In this document: positions 4,730-14,463 of the stretch, piece after piece
How the letters are laid out: every line of letters starts with the position of its first letter
Numbering within the stretch: the first letter of the stretch is position 1
From: Chlorogloea sp. CCALA 695
GTDB lineage: Bacteria > Cyanobacteriota > Cyanobacteriia > Cyanobacteriales > Chroococcidiopsidaceae
Assembly: GCF_003003885.1 (NCBI RefSeq)
Contig: NZ_PVWN01000044.1
Coordinates: forward strand, 1 to 40,165
DNA length: 40,165 bases
Reading direction: 5' to 3'
The notes under the pieces: generated by a model
Databases searched by the model: none
The model's input: the letters and a program-made list of their open reading frames with translations, nothing else
What the model was told of the DNA's origin: nothing
Position numbers and translations under genes: made by a program

Positions 4730-7252
4730 TTGAATAGACTTTTGCCAAAATGGAATCAAAGCCTTAGCATAATGACGGTACTCGTTTTTTCCTGGGCTTA
4801 CAATGTTGGAAACACAGCTACAATGGCTTCAACTTCGCAAACGACCGCAACTTCCGCCACATCACACGTAACGGCAACCTTAGCGGCATCCACTCCAATA
4901 TCTAACTCAAAAGCCACGCTAAGTCCTCTTCCCATCCGTACATTAAAACCGACCACAACTCCATCTGTTTTAGCCAAAGCTTTGACACAGTTTGTCTTCA
5001 CCATCGATCAACCTTACACTACAAGTGCAGGTGCATACAGAACTGACGGCACTCTAGTAAAAACTCTTTGGCGCAAAGTATCCTACCCGGCAGGAACCCA
5101 TACTGCGACCTGGGACGGTACTGATGACAATGGTATTGCTATGCCTCCAGGTAAATACAAAATACGAGTTCTACACCATAATGTCAAATATTTGTGGGAA
5201 GGAGTCATCGGCAATACTTCAAAATCTTTTACAGGCCCAACTGTCCATCATGCCTTTTTACCAATACAAAGTTTGACTATTGATGGACCTAACATATTCT
5301 ATGCAGTGGGTTATAACGAGAAGCAAAGCGGAGGACACCGATTTAATACAAACAATCCTCAATCTAAAACAACGGTACTTAAATCCGATCCTTTTACTTC
5401 TTTTAATCATGTTGCTACTGATGGGGTATATACCTATTGGGCTGCGGCAGCTGGTTGCTGTAACAGTAATACTAGTTTTGTTACTGCTACGAAAGTCAGT
5501 GACAATACGCCAGTAAGCTTTCCAACTGGGCAAGATATTTGTTTAAACCGTTTTTCAGAACAATATGGTGGAGGCTGTTATCCAGACCAGAGTTGGTCTG
5601 GTGTTATTGATGTTAGTTTTACAGTACCGGGTGCAACGGGCTTGGCTGTACAAAAAAACGGTAATATTCTTGCGGTCTCCCATAGTTCGCGCAATCAAGT
5701 GCTTCTTTTTGATAAACGTACAGGGGATCAAATTGGCTCAATCTCAGTTATTAGTCCGCAGAAGTTGGCTTTCGCTCCTAATGGGGCTCTCTGGGCGATC
5801 TCTGGCAAATCAGTGTTGCGCTATACTAACCTTTCATCTATTCCAAGTGTAGCCACTACCATCGCTGGTTTTTCAAACCCTCTAGATATTGCAGTGCATC
5901 CAGCGAATAACGATCTTATTCTTGTGGCTGATGGCGGTGAAAGCCAGCAGGTTAAAGCCTTTGATAGAAGTGGCAGCAAACTCTGGATGTACGGACAGGC
6001 AGGCGGTTATAATAATGGGGAACCCAGTGTTACTACCGAAAAGCTGTGGTTTGGACGTGGAGATGAAAAATCAAGTATTGCTGTTCAATCGGATGGTTCT
6101 TTCTGGATCAATGATTATCAAAATAACCGTGTACTCCATATTTCTGCATCCCGGACTTATTTAGAGCAGATTGCATATCAACCACATAGTTACCTCGCTA
6201 CGGTTGATTTAAATAATGCCAACCGGGTGTTCAGTAATTTTCTTGAATTCAAAATTGATTACTCCAGATATTTAAAAGCTGGTTCTACTAGATCGTGGGT
6301 GTTGGTTAAAAACTGGGCTGCTGGGTTACCCAATCCCCAATATCCCAGTAGCTCTTTTGACGGATTACGTACAGTTGTTACTCTCTCTAACGGGCGCACC
6401 TACGGACTTATAAGTGCCGATGACAGCTCAATTGCTGTAGTTGAATTACCGAAAACAGGATATTTGCGACGTACCGGGATTAAACTTACAGGCGACAAAG
6501 TACTGTATAAAAATGGAGAATTAAGTTCTGCCTCATCTCCTTCAGAGGGTGTACAGATAGTCAAGAAGTTGCCGCTAAAGGGCTTCGATAGCTTAGGTAA
6601 TCCACAATGGGGAGCAGAGACTATTCTTGCATCCTTACCTGCTAAAGTTGGCGATCCTTATTATCGTGGCGCTTTTAGCGGGATGAGTGGCCCTCGGTTT
6701 CCAGTTACTTCTTCTGGTGTAGCAATCAGTTTAGATCAGTCAGTCCGGGGTAATACGGGTTTTCATCTCGGCGGTATTAAGGAGGGTAGCGATCGTTGGT
6801 TGTGGAAAGCCAGCCCTACCGGCCCGCTTGACGGTCTTGGAACATTTCAGACTCAGGAAATCGATAATACAATCAACTATGGCGGCAACCAAGTTTGGGT
6901 AGATGGACGTAATGTCGTGTACGGCTTCCATGGCGAATTTTTTACCGATCAGCTTAATGGGGGTGTTGGTCAAGCCAACCAATTTATGCATTTTCATGAC
7001 GACGGGCTTTTTGTAGGGCAGTTTGGCGTGCCAAGTACTCGTGCAACGGAGGAGGCACAGGCTGGACTAGGAGGTAACTCGTTCAGCTTTACACTCGTGC
7101 GGGCAAGAAAGAATCTTTATCTGTACCATAATGACGAATCTAGCCATGGAGGAGTTCATCGCTGGCAGATTCAAGGAGCTGATAGTATTCAGGAAATGAG
7201 TGGCACAGGAATGCTAGGAGAGAAAATAAATTTGTATCGCGGGTCAAGTTAA
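4730..7252 (+). CDS. Secreted FlgD-Ig / NHL-type beta-propeller protein
   Basis: The start is taken as TTG 4730, because GAGG lies about 10 nt upstream (4715-4718); Met15 is an alternative. Residues 10-35 are a hydrophobic export signal (IMTVLVFSWAYNVG), then a Thr/Ser/Ala-rich linker (31-85). Residues about 88-160 form a FlgD-like Ig fold: DGTLVKTLW..., PAGTHTATWDGTDDNG and PPGKYKIRV. The remainder holds beta-propeller blades of NHL type: GLAVQKNGNILAVS (about 300), LAFAPNGALWAIS (about 347), DIAVHPANNDLILVADGG (about 386) and SIAVQSDGSFWINDYQNNRV (about 449). No enzyme motif is seen, so a binding or structural role at the cell surface or in the matrix is likely. It is the first gene of the polysaccharide region but 390 bp from the operon, so a link is inferred only from position. 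Confidence 0.7.
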   Translation: MNRLLPKWNQSLSIMTVLVFSWAYNVGNTATMASTSQTTATSATSHVTATLAASTPISNSKATLSPLPIRTLKPTTTPSVLAKALTQFVFTIDQPYTTSAGAYRTDGTLVKTLWRKVSYPAGTHTATWDGTDDNGIAMPPGKYKIRVLHHNVKYLWEGVIGNTSKSFTGPTVHHAFLPIQSLTIDGPNIFYAVGYNEKQSGGHRFNTNNPQSKTTVLKSDPFTSFNHVATDGVYTYWAAAAGCCNSNTSFVTATKVSDNTPVSFPTGQDICLNRFSEQYGGGCYPDQSWSGVIDVSFTVPGATGLAVQKNGNILAVSHSSRNQVLLFDKRTGDQIGSISVISPQKLAFAPNGALWAISGKSVLRYTNLSSIPSVATTIAGFSNPLDIAVHPANNDLILVADGGESQQVKAFDRSGSKLWMYGQAGGYNNGEPSVTTEKLWFGRGDEKSSIAVQSDGSFWINDYQNNRVLHISASRTYLEQIAYQPHSYLATVDLNNANRVFSNFLEFKIDYSRYLKAGSTRSWVLVKNWAAGLPNPQYPSSSFDGLRTVVTLSNGRTYGLISADDSSIAVVELPKTGYLRRTGIKLTGDKVLYKNGELSSASSPSEGVQIVKKLPLKGFDSLGNPQWGAETILASLPAKVGDPYYRGAFSGMSGPRFPVTSSGVAISLDQSVRGNTGFHLGGIKEGSDRWLWKASPTGPLDGLGTFQTQEIDNTINYGGNQVWVDGRNVVYGFHGEFFTDQLNGGVGQANQFMHFHDDGLFVGQFGVPSTRATEEAQAGLGGNSFSFTLVRARKNLYLYHNDESSHGGVHRWQIQGADSIQEMSGTGMLGEKINLYRGSS

Positions 7253-7644
7253 GTTGAGTGGTAACATCTTCAAAGTGGCTGGGTAAGTAGCTCCGACTCT
7301 TTAAAATCTTGATTTTTTGCACTTAGCTTGCCTTCAAGCAGAATAGGCTTAAAATCAAGATGCGCGATCGCATTCAAGATTGATAATGAAATTGTTAGCT
7401 TTACAGTGCATACAATTGTTTTCAGCGTACTTCTTGCACATTTCTAACTCCTGTAAAACTTTTTTATGATTTTATTTTAAATTTCTTGCTTGTACGATGT
7501 CATACTATAAGACATATATTTTTTAAAATACTCAAAACAAATGCTCTTACCAGCCTTGACCAAAATTAGTTATATAAGTTTTTATTAGTGCCTCCTTTTG
7601 GTTAATTCCTTAATAAAAGATATTCAGCAAACTACTAATAAAAA
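7253..7644. other. Intergenic region with long inverted repeat, possible terminator
   Basis: A perfect 11-bp inverted repeat, ATCTTGATTTT 7306-7316 and AAAATCAAGAT 7351-7361, encloses a smaller GCTTG/CAAGC hairpin (7326-7339). It lies about 55 nt after the stop of the propeller gene and just before a HIP1 octamer (about 7363). It could be a 3'-UTR fold or terminator. The rest, up to the operon at 7645, is AT-rich leader with no recognisable gene. Confidence 0.35.
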
Positions 7645-8844
7645 ATGAAGATTGCTTTTATTACTAGCTCTTTGGAACTAGGCAAAGATGGAGTTGGGGA
7701 TTACACGCGGTTGTTAGCAGAAGCATGTGTGAGACAAGGCCATGAATGTTATCTTGTTTCAATCAATGAGCGACTTTTGACCCAAATTTCTAAATCAAAA
7801 ATAGCAGTAGATTTTGTAGAGATGTCACTGCTACGCTTGCCTACAAATATGCCTTGGAAACAGCGAATTGCTCATGCCGAAAAGTTATTAGCTCTATTCC
7901 AACCAGATTGGATAAGTTTACAATTTGTTCCTTATGGTTATCAAGATAAAGGTATTATTATTAAGCTTAGACAACGACTGCAACCATTGTTAAAGGAACG
8001 GCGGTTGCACATAATGTTTCATGAGTTATGGATTGGTCAGAACACATCAGCAAAACTAAGAGAGCGACTAGTCGGTACAGTTCAAAAGTTTTTCATCTTG
8101 CAGTTAATAAAGCAGCTAAAGCCACTTGTAGTTCACACAAGCAACTCAACATACATAGCTTTATTGAAGCGAAACGGTGTCTCAGCTAGCCGCTTACCTT
8201 TATTTGGCAGCATTTCCATAACTAATCAGAACGCAGAAAGGTGGCTGTTTTCAGAATTGCAAGAGCTAGGATTAAATATTAAAACAGAGCCTCGAAACCA
8301 TTTTTGGCTATTTGGATTTTTTGGCTCTTTACATCCAGTTTGGCCCGCAGAACCTCTTTTTAGCTGTTTGTATGGAGCAGCTATTAAGAATAATCGTCAA
8401 GTTGCTATAATCTCAATTGGTCGTTTAGGTCCTGGTGAAGAGTTGTGGCAAAGCCTATCTAAAAATTACTCTTCTCAATTTGTCTTCTTACGGTTAGGAG
8501 AGCGATCGCCACTTGAAATCTCAGAGTTTTTTAACTCTATTGACTTTGGAATTGCTACATCTCCTTACGCGCTAATTGGAAAAAGTGCCACTGTAGCTGC
8601 GATGCTAGAACACAAATTACCAGTTATCGTCAATCGGGATGATTTTAAACTGGCATCATGCACAGCATCATTTCAGGAACCTCAATCCTTACTGTATAAA
8701 ATAGATCAAATAGATGATTATCTAGCAAACAAACTTAACGGCAGTATACGTCGGAAGCTTCCACAATCTGGGCTGCCAGATGTAACGACTCAGTTTATAA
8801 AAGATATTACTCTAGCATCTATTTTTTACAGTAAAAGCTCCTGA
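7645..8844 (+). CDS. GT-B glycosyltransferase-like protein
   Basis: First gene of the operon. The N-terminus MKIAFITSSLELGKDGVGDY followed by TRLLAEACVRQGHE is the acceptor-side Rossmann start of GT4-type glycosyltransferases (the glycine loop GKDGVGDY). The C-terminal half has FGFFGSLHP (about 224), IISIGRLGPGEELW (about 252) and GIATSPYALIGKSATVAAML (about 305), in the place of the donor-binding domain. The usual E-x7-E motif is not obvious, so the donor sugar cannot be predicted and the enzyme may belong to an atypical family. Length 399 aa is normal. It probably adds a sugar to a lipid-linked repeat unit on the cytoplasmic face. Confidence 0.7.
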   Translation: MKIAFITSSLELGKDGVGDYTRLLAEACVRQGHECYLVSINERLLTQISKSKIAVDFVEMSLLRLPTNMPWKQRIAHAEKLLALFQPDWISLQFVPYGYQDKGIIIKLRQRLQPLLKERRLHIMFHELWIGQNTSAKLRERLVGTVQKFFILQLIKQLKPLVVHTSNSTYIALLKRNGVSASRLPLFGSISITNQNAERWLFSELQELGLNIKTEPRNHFWLFGFFGSLHPVWPAEPLFSCLYGAAIKNNRQVAIISIGRLGPGEELWQSLSKNYSSQFVFLRLGERSPLEISEFFNSIDFGIATSPYALIGKSATVAAMLEHKLPVIVNRDDFKLASCTASFQEPQSLLYKIDQIDDYLANKLNGSIRRKLPQSGLPDVTTQFIKDITLASIFYSKSS

Positions 8845-8930
8845 GAGAGTTAAGCCAAAAACATTTCTGAAGAACTGTTTTGAACCAGTCTCATCACTTG
8901 TAAATCAAATTAAAATTTTGGAGATATTTA

Positions 8931-9731
8931 ATGATACAGATTTTTAAAAACTATAAACACAATACAAGACATATTTATGAAGAGCCACCTATTGAGATAT
9001 ACAATAAAGATTATTACGAAAATAAATGTGGTGGATTCGAAACTTTCTGTCACTCCAATGGTGAAGACTTAGATGCTGTGAGACAGTATGTTTTATCTCT
9101 GTGTCCCTTACAACATGATTATTCAGCTCTAGATATTGGCTGTGGAAGAGGAGAAATAGTTCTTTCTCTTGCACGTACAGGACTTCCTTATGTCTTAGGT
9201 ATTGATTTATCTGATGATTCCATTAACATATCGAGAAAGGTCTGTGCTCAACAAATTGAAAATGGTCAAATAGTAATCCAGAAAATGAGCGCTACGCAGT
9301 TAGAACTTGATGATAAAGTCTTTGATGTTATTTATATGACGGATATTGTTGAACATCTCTCTGATGCCAATCTTAAGAGTGCCATCTCTGAAGCGCATCG
9401 AGTTTTAAAACCTGGTGGTAGTTTAGTGATTCATACTTTACCTACAGTCAATTACAAACTCTACGGTCAATATATTACAAAATATTATTTCGGCTTGAAG
9501 GGTGTAGAATGGTGGACTCCGACGAGCAAAGAGGAAGCAGCATTGTGTGGGCATGTCAATATTCAATCCAAATCCTCGCTTGAGTTCTATCTTTATGAGT
9601 CCTTTGAAGCTAAAAGTGTAAAGGTATTCTATGACGTAGTTAATTCAGGTAGCGCTTTGAAAAGGCTAATTAATCTGCTCGGGCTATGGAAAATAATGAG
9701 TCCTCATCTTTGGGCTGTTGCAACTAAATAG
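8931..9731 (+). CDS. Class I SAM-dependent methyltransferase
   Basis: ATG 8931 has a good ribosome site (GGAG 8920-8923). Motif I, LDIGCGRGEIVLSLA (about residue 66), and the acidic end of strand 2 (GIDLSDDSI, about 89) bind S-adenosylmethionine; DVIYMTDIVEHLSD (about 132) and the post-motif VLKPGGSLVIHTL (about 159) complete the Methyltransf_11/25 fold. Placed as second gene of the operon, it most likely O-methylates a sugar of the polysaccharide or caps the chain. The target is inferred from context only. No transmembrane segment is seen. Confidence 0.85.
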   Translation: MIQIFKNYKHNTRHIYEEPPIEIYNKDYYENKCGGFETFCHSNGEDLDAVRQYVLSLCPLQHDYSALDIGCGRGEIVLSLARTGLPYVLGIDLSDDSINISRKVCAQQIENGQIVIQKMSATQLELDDKVFDVIYMTDIVEHLSDANLKSAISEAHRVLKPGGSLVIHTLPTVNYKLYGQYITKYYFGLKGVEWWTPTSKEEAALCGHVNIQSKSSLEFYLYESFEAKSVKVFYDVVNSGSALKRLINLLGLWKIMSPHLWAVATK

Positions 9732-9762
9732 CTATGTTTAATGTACCAAACATGGTTTCAAC

Positions 9763-10776
9763 ATGAACATCCTAATTTCGTCTCATTCTTTTTATCCGAA
9801 TGTAGGAGGTATTGAAGTAGTTTCATCTACACTGGCTCACGAGTTTGTGAATCAGGGACACAAAGTTAAGATAATTACTCAAACTGTAGCAACTGCTCCA
9901 GAAAGCTTTCCTTTTGAGGTTATTCGTCAACCCAAAAAATATCAACTTTTTAAGCTAGTAAGCTGGTGTAACGTTTTTTTTCATAACAATATTAGTTTAC
10001 AGACACTCTGGCCGTTATTATTGCTTCATAAACCCTGGGTTGTTGCTCATCATACCTGGATTGCGCGTACAGATGGCAGCTTGGGTTGGCAAGATTATGT
10101 AAAGTATTTTTTAATCAGGTTTGCAACATCTATCTCAATTAGTCAAGTCATAGCCGATCGCTTATCAACGCCATCTGCGATCATTGGTAATCCCTATGAT
10201 GACGATCTCTTTTACGGGATGCCTGAAATACCTCGGAAAAAAGAGCTTGTTTTTCTAGGTCGCTTAGTTTCTGATAAAGGAGTAGGCTTATTAATTACAG
10301 CCTTAGGGCAACTGAAAAAAAATTACAATTTAACTCCTGATTTAACAATTATTGGTACAGGTACAGAGGAAAAACCTTTGCATGACTTGACTAAAGATTT
10401 GGATGTATCTAATCAAGTTGACTTTATTGGTACTAGGATTGGACCAGAGCTAGTACAATTACTCAATGCTCATCAAGTTATGGTAGTTCCATCTCTTTGG
10501 TTGGAACCTTTTGGCATTGTGGCTCTAGAAGGTATTGCTTGTGGTTGTGTTATTGTAGGCTCAGAAGGAGGAGGACTTAAAGAGGCGATTGGTGCTTGTG
10601 GAGTAACTTTCCCTAATGGAGATATACAAACCTTAACTCAAAAATTAGCTGACTTATTATTAAATCCAAATTACCTAGCAACTTATAGAGCTAGAGCAAA
10701 TTCCCATTTATCACACTATAAAAAAACTGCTGTAGCTAAGGCGTACCTGCAAGTATTTGAGGATGCAATCAAGTGA
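9763..10776 (+). CDS. GT4-family glycosyltransferase
   Basis: Both Rossmann halves are recognisable. The acceptor domain starts MNILISSHSFYPNVGGIEVV with the GGIE loop. The donor domain has FLGRLVSDKGVGLLITAL (about 162), LTIIGTGTEE (about 194), and the retaining GT4 signature EPFGIVALEGIACG (E-x7-E, about 246-259). The enzyme would transfer a hexose or similar sugar from a nucleotide donor with retention. The end overlaps the next gene by 4 nt (GTGA, 10773-10776), indicating translational coupling. Confidence 0.88.
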   Translation: MNILISSHSFYPNVGGIEVVSSTLAHEFVNQGHKVKIITQTVATAPESFPFEVIRQPKKYQLFKLVSWCNVFFHNNISLQTLWPLLLLHKPWVVAHHTWIARTDGSLGWQDYVKYFLIRFATSISISQVIADRLSTPSAIIGNPYDDDLFYGMPEIPRKKELVFLGRLVSDKGVGLLITALGQLKKNYNLTPDLTIIGTGTEEKPLHDLTKDLDVSNQVDFIGTRIGPELVQLLNAHQVMVVPSLWLEPFGIVALEGIACGCVIVGSEGGGLKEAIGACGVTFPNGDIQTLTQKLADLLLNPNYLATYRARANSHLSHYKKTAVAKAYLQVFEDAIK

Positions 10777-12017
10777 TACTTTTAAGTCATCCTACTGGAA
10801 ATGCTAATGTTAGAGCTTTACTAACTGGCTTGGAACAAACAAATCAGTTAAGTTTATTTAAAACTACTGTAGTAATGCAGGAAGTTGACTGGTATGTTAA
10901 CTTGTTACCTCAAGCAGTTAAACAAGAATTTCTCAGACGCAACTATAGTTTACCTAGATCAAAGGTATCAACTCATCCGTTAAAAGAGTTAGTTAGATTA
11001 GCCGCATCTAAATTAGGTATTAACTTTCTAACTGTACACGAAACAGGATGGGCATCGGTTGACTCAGTTTGCAAAGATCTCGATCGCCGTGTAGCAAAAC
11101 AGCTTACTAAAACTTCCCAAGCTCAAGCCATATCTGCTGTTTATTGTTATGAAGATATTGCACTTCATACTTTTAGCGCTGCGAAACAACTGAATCTGAA
11201 ATGTTTCTACGACCTCCCAATTGGATATTGGCGGATGGGGCAAACTATTCAGAGAGAAGAATCAGAACTAAATCCAGAATGGGCTTCCACACTAACAGGC
11301 AATTTTGATAGTCAAGAGAAATTGGCACGTAAGGACAAGGAATTGCAGTTAGCAGATGTTATTTTTGTTGCAAGTAGTTTTACTCAAAAAACATTACAAC
11401 TGGCTCCTAAGCTATATGCGCCTGTTAAAATGATTACCTATGGTGCGCCTCCGGTTACAGGCTTGCGATGTCAAGAAGAGTCTCAAAAAAAACTGCGCGT
11501 GTTATTTGTAGGTAGCCTTGGGCAGCGCAAAGGTATTTCTTATCTATTAGATGCTATCGACCAATTAGGTAAGCAGGTTGAGTTAACTTTAATAGGTAGA
11601 CCGACAAATTTATGTAGTCCTCTAGAGCAAGCATTAAAAACTCATCGTTGGATTGCTTCATTGCCACATCAGCAAGTTTTGGAAGAAATGAGTCGTCACG
11701 ATGTGCTAGTTTTTCCCTCATTATTTGAAGGCTTTGGGCTAGTTATTTTAGAAGCGATGTCTCAAGGTCTTCCGGTAATTACCACCCCCCATACCGCAGG
11801 TCCAGATATAATTTCTGATGGTGAGGATGGCTTCATTGTACCAATTCGCTCATCAGAGGCGATCGCCCAAAAGCTAGAGTTACTCGTAAGCGATCGAAAC
11901 TTGTTACTAGAAATGAGCCGGGCTGCACAACTTAAGGCAGTTCAGTTTTCCTGGGAAAGCTACGGACGCAATGTGAGCAATATTATTAAAACCTATACTG
12001 AACAACCTCAAGGATGA
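10773..12017 (+). CDS. GT4-family glycosyltransferase
   Basis: Starts at GTG 10773 inside the previous stop (GTGA) and ends overlapping the next start (ATGA 12014). The donor-binding domain is clear: VLFVGSLGQRKGISYLLDAI (about 244), VELTLIGRP (about 269), and FEGFGLVILEAMSQGLPV (E-x7-E, about 320-336), followed by TTPHTAGPDIISDGEDGF. The N-terminal part is divergent. It belongs to the retaining GT4 class, with donor unknown. Confidence 0.87.
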   Translation: MILLSHPTGNANVRALLTGLEQTNQLSLFKTTVVMQEVDWYVNLLPQAVKQEFLRRNYSLPRSKVSTHPLKELVRLAASKLGINFLTVHETGWASVDSVCKDLDRRVAKQLTKTSQAQAISAVYCYEDIALHTFSAAKQLNLKCFYDLPIGYWRMGQTIQREESELNPEWASTLTGNFDSQEKLARKDKELQLADVIFVASSFTQKTLQLAPKLYAPVKMITYGAPPVTGLRCQEESQKKLRVLFVGSLGQRKGISYLLDAIDQLGKQVELTLIGRPTNLCSPLEQALKTHRWIASLPHQQVLEEMSRHDVLVFPSLFEGFGLVILEAMSQGLPVITTPHTAGPDIISDGEDGFIVPIRSSEAIAQKLELLVSDRNLLLEMSRAAQLKAVQFSWESYGRNVSNIIKTYTEQPQG

Positions 12018-13342
12018 ATACTACTAATCAAAGCTTTCATGCTTCACCTAGAAAATCTAGCGTAACTATCAAAAATATTCAATACTTGCTGTGGCTCTAC
12101 TTTTGGTTGCTAATATTTGAAGGAGCTTTGAGGAAATGGATAGTTCCCCAACTTGCTACACCTTTACTGATTATTCGAGATCCTATAGTTATTGGAGCTT
12201 ATTTTCTTGCTATCAAAGAAGGTATATTCCCACAAAATATATTCATTAAAACAATTATTTACGTAGCTTTTACTTGCTTTTTGGGTGGGTTAGCTACAGT
12301 TATCATTTCTGATGGTAGCCTGACAGTAACTTTTTTTGGGCTAAGAACCAACTTTTTACATTTACCTTTAATTTTTCTGATTCCCAAAGTTTTTACCTTA
12401 GAAGATATCGAGGAGTTAGGCAGGTGGGTACTATTGCTGGCTATTCCCATGGCGCTCTTGATGGTTTATCAGTTTAGCTCCCCGCCTGATGCCTTCATCA
12501 ATAGAATTGCTGGTACAGGTGAAGGTCAACAAATTGGTTCCGCACTGGGTAAAATTCGCCCGCCTGGCACTTTTTCTTTTATCACGGGTGCTGCTCAATA
12601 TTTTTCTCTAGTTGCTTCCTTTGTTATATATGGATTAGTCCAAAGCAAAATTTATGCTAACTGGCTTCTAGCTATGGGTGGGTTTGCCTTAGTTTCGGCT
12701 CTTGCTGTTTCTGGTAGCCGTATAGCCATTGGCTCCGTTGCTGTAGTTGTGATATCTTTAGTAGCGGGTTTGCTAATTAAACCACAGTTAGCCGTAAAGT
12801 CTTATCGGTTACTTGTACTTATAGGTGTAGTTAGTTATGGGATAAGGTTTATCCCATTTTTTGGTGAAGGTGTAGAGGTTCTTAACACTAGAGTTGAAGC
12901 TGCTAATGCTGTGGAAAGTGAAGGTATATTCAGTCGATTTTTTAACGGTTTTTTTGAAGCTTTCACTAATACCGAGCAAATTCCTTTCCTTGGCTATGGA
13001 CTCGGCATGGGGACGAATGCAGGTGCGGCCATATTAACAGGAAATGCTAATAAGTTTCTACTTGCCGAGGGCGAGTGGCCACGGATAGTCTTAGAAAGTG
13101 GTTTATTTCTAGGTCTAATTTATATTTTGCTCAGAGTAGCGATTGTAGGGTTAATAGGTAAGGCTTGTATTGATAGTGCATCTAGGAGCAATATTCTGCC
13201 TTTATTACTTTTCGGAACCTGTGCAATCAATATTTTAAACGGACAGTTTGGACAGCCGACTACCCTTGGCTTTGCGGTTTTTGGAGGTGGATTATGTTTA
13301 GCAGCTTGCCAAAATGATGCTCAAGGACTTCGATTACAATGA
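12014..13342 (+). CDS. O-antigen ligase/Wzy-type polysaccharide polymerase
   Basis: An integral membrane protein of 442 aa with roughly ten hydrophobic segments. The first is LLWLYFWLLIFEGALRKWIV (about residue 27), the typical start of the cyanobacterial O-antigen ligase family. The conserved SGSR box (LAVSGSRIAIGS, about 235) and the loop FLGYGLGMGTNAG (about 324) mark the Wzy_C/PF04932-type domain, with a large periplasmic loop between. The role is to polymerise lipid-linked repeat units in the periplasm (Wzy) or ligate a chain. Wzc at 21788 is its likely partner. It is coupled to both neighbours by ATGA overlaps. Confidence 0.82.
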   Translation: MNTTNQSFHASPRKSSVTIKNIQYLLWLYFWLLIFEGALRKWIVPQLATPLLIIRDPIVIGAYFLAIKEGIFPQNIFIKTIIYVAFTCFLGGLATVIISDGSLTVTFFGLRTNFLHLPLIFLIPKVFTLEDIEELGRWVLLLAIPMALLMVYQFSSPPDAFINRIAGTGEGQQIGSALGKIRPPGTFSFITGAAQYFSLVASFVIYGLVQSKIYANWLLAMGGFALVSALAVSGSRIAIGSVAVVVISLVAGLLIKPQLAVKSYRLLVLIGVVSYGIRFIPFFGEGVEVLNTRVEAANAVESEGIFSRFFNGFFEAFTNTEQIPFLGYGLGMGTNAGAAILTGNANKFLLAEGEWPRIVLESGLFLGLIYILLRVAIVGLIGKACIDSASRSNILPLLLFGTCAINILNGQFGQPTTLGFAVFGGGLCLAACQNDAQGLRLQ

Positions 13343-14463
13343 AAGTCTTACTAATTGGTAATTATGAGCCGGATAGCCAAGAAAGCATGCAGCGATTTGC
13401 GAATATGCTTCAAACTGGCTTAATAAAGATGGGGCATGAAGTGCGTCTCATTCGACCGCAGCCCTTTTTTAGCACATCTCAACGGTCTAGCAACGGATTA
13501 CAAAAGTGGTTAGGTTATGTTGATAAGTTTATCCTCTTTCCCTATCAATTACGGCAAGTAATATCTTGGGCAGATGTCGTTCACATCTGCGATCACTCTA
13601 ATGCAATGTACATTAAGCACTTACAAGACGTGCCTCATTTGGTAACTTGTCACGATTTATTAGCTGTGCGAGGAGCTTTAGGAGAAGACACAGACTGTCC
13701 CGCATCTCCAACAGGCAAAATTTTACAGCATTGGATTCTTAATAGTTTAAAACAAGCTCCAATAGTAGCGTGTGTTTCTACATCCACAAAACAGGATCTT
13801 GAAAAACTTCTCAAACCTAGTTCTACCAAAAACTTTAGACTTGTATTAAATGGGATAAACCATAGCTATAAGGCACTTCCGCCGGATCGCTCTGCTGCTA
13901 AACTGGAGAGCGTAGCTGAATTTGATGCGTCAAAGCCTTTTATTTTGCATGTTGGCTCAAGTCTAAAGCGCAAAAACCGAGATGGAATAATCCGTATTAT
14001 TAACAGAGTTAGGGATGAGTGGGATGGACAAATGGTTTTTGCAGGAACTCCCTTGACTGCGGATTTGGTTCAACTGATTAAACAACTAAATCTGCAGGAG
14101 CGCATTGTTCAAATTATCGAACCTGACAATACTTTACTTGAGGCTTTCTATAGCAAAGCCTTTGCATTCCTCTTTCCTTCAAGGTTTGAGGGATTCGGTT
14201 GGCCAGTTGTTGAAGCTCAAGCTTGTGGTTGCCCTGTACTTTGTAGCGATCGCACTTCTCTTCCAGAAGTAGTGGGGGAATCTGCTTTAATCAGATCGGT
14301 AGATGATGAAGCGGGATTTGCAGCAGATATTTTACGGTTAACAGATCCGTTAGAACGCGAGACATGGATTAAAAAAGGTCTAAAAAATGTTAAACGTTTT
14401 ACCCCTGAAATCATGCTCTCTGAATATATTAAACTCTACAATGAACTACTTATTGGTAAATGA
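13339..14463 (+). CDS. GT4-family glycosyltransferase
   Basis: Starts at ATG 13339 within the stop of the polymerase gene (ATGA). The N-terminus MKVLLIGNYEPDSQESMQRF and acceptor-domain VVHICDHSNAMY (about 73-84) resemble mannosyltransferase-like GT4 enzymes. The donor domain has FILHVGSSLKRKNRDGIIRI (about 200) and RFEGFGWPVVEAQACGCPVL (E-x7-E, about 280-297), then SDRTSLPEVVGESAL, a common GT4 nucleotide-sugar site. It is 374 aa, a normal length, with no membrane segment. Confidence 0.88.
   Translation: MKVLLIGNYEPDSQESMQRFANMLQTGLIKMGHEVRLIRPQPFFSTSQRSSNGLQKWLGYVDKFILFPYQLRQVISWADVVHICDHSNAMYIKHLQDVPHLVTCHDLLAVRGALGEDTDCPASPTGKILQHWILNSLKQAPIVACVSTSTKQDLEKLLKPSSTKNFRLVLNGINHSYKALPPDRSAAKLESVAEFDASKPFILHVGSSLKRKNRDGIIRIINRVRDEWDGQMVFAGTPLTADLVQLIKQLNLQERIVQIIEPDNTLLEAFYSKAFAFLFPSRFEGFGWPVVEAQACGCPVLCSDRTSLPEVVGESALIRSVDDEAGFAADILRLTDPLERETWIKKGLKNVKRFTPEIMLSEYIKLYNELLIGK

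Noticed and set aside
5280-6164. Several plus- and minus-strand frames of 75-95 codons
   Set aside because: They overlap the large propeller gene in other frames, have hydrophobic or low-complexity nonsense composition and no ribosome sites.
7556-7580. TTGACC followed by TATATAA as a promoter of the first operon
   Set aside because: The spacing between the two boxes is only about 10 nt, too short for a normal sigma-70 promoter.
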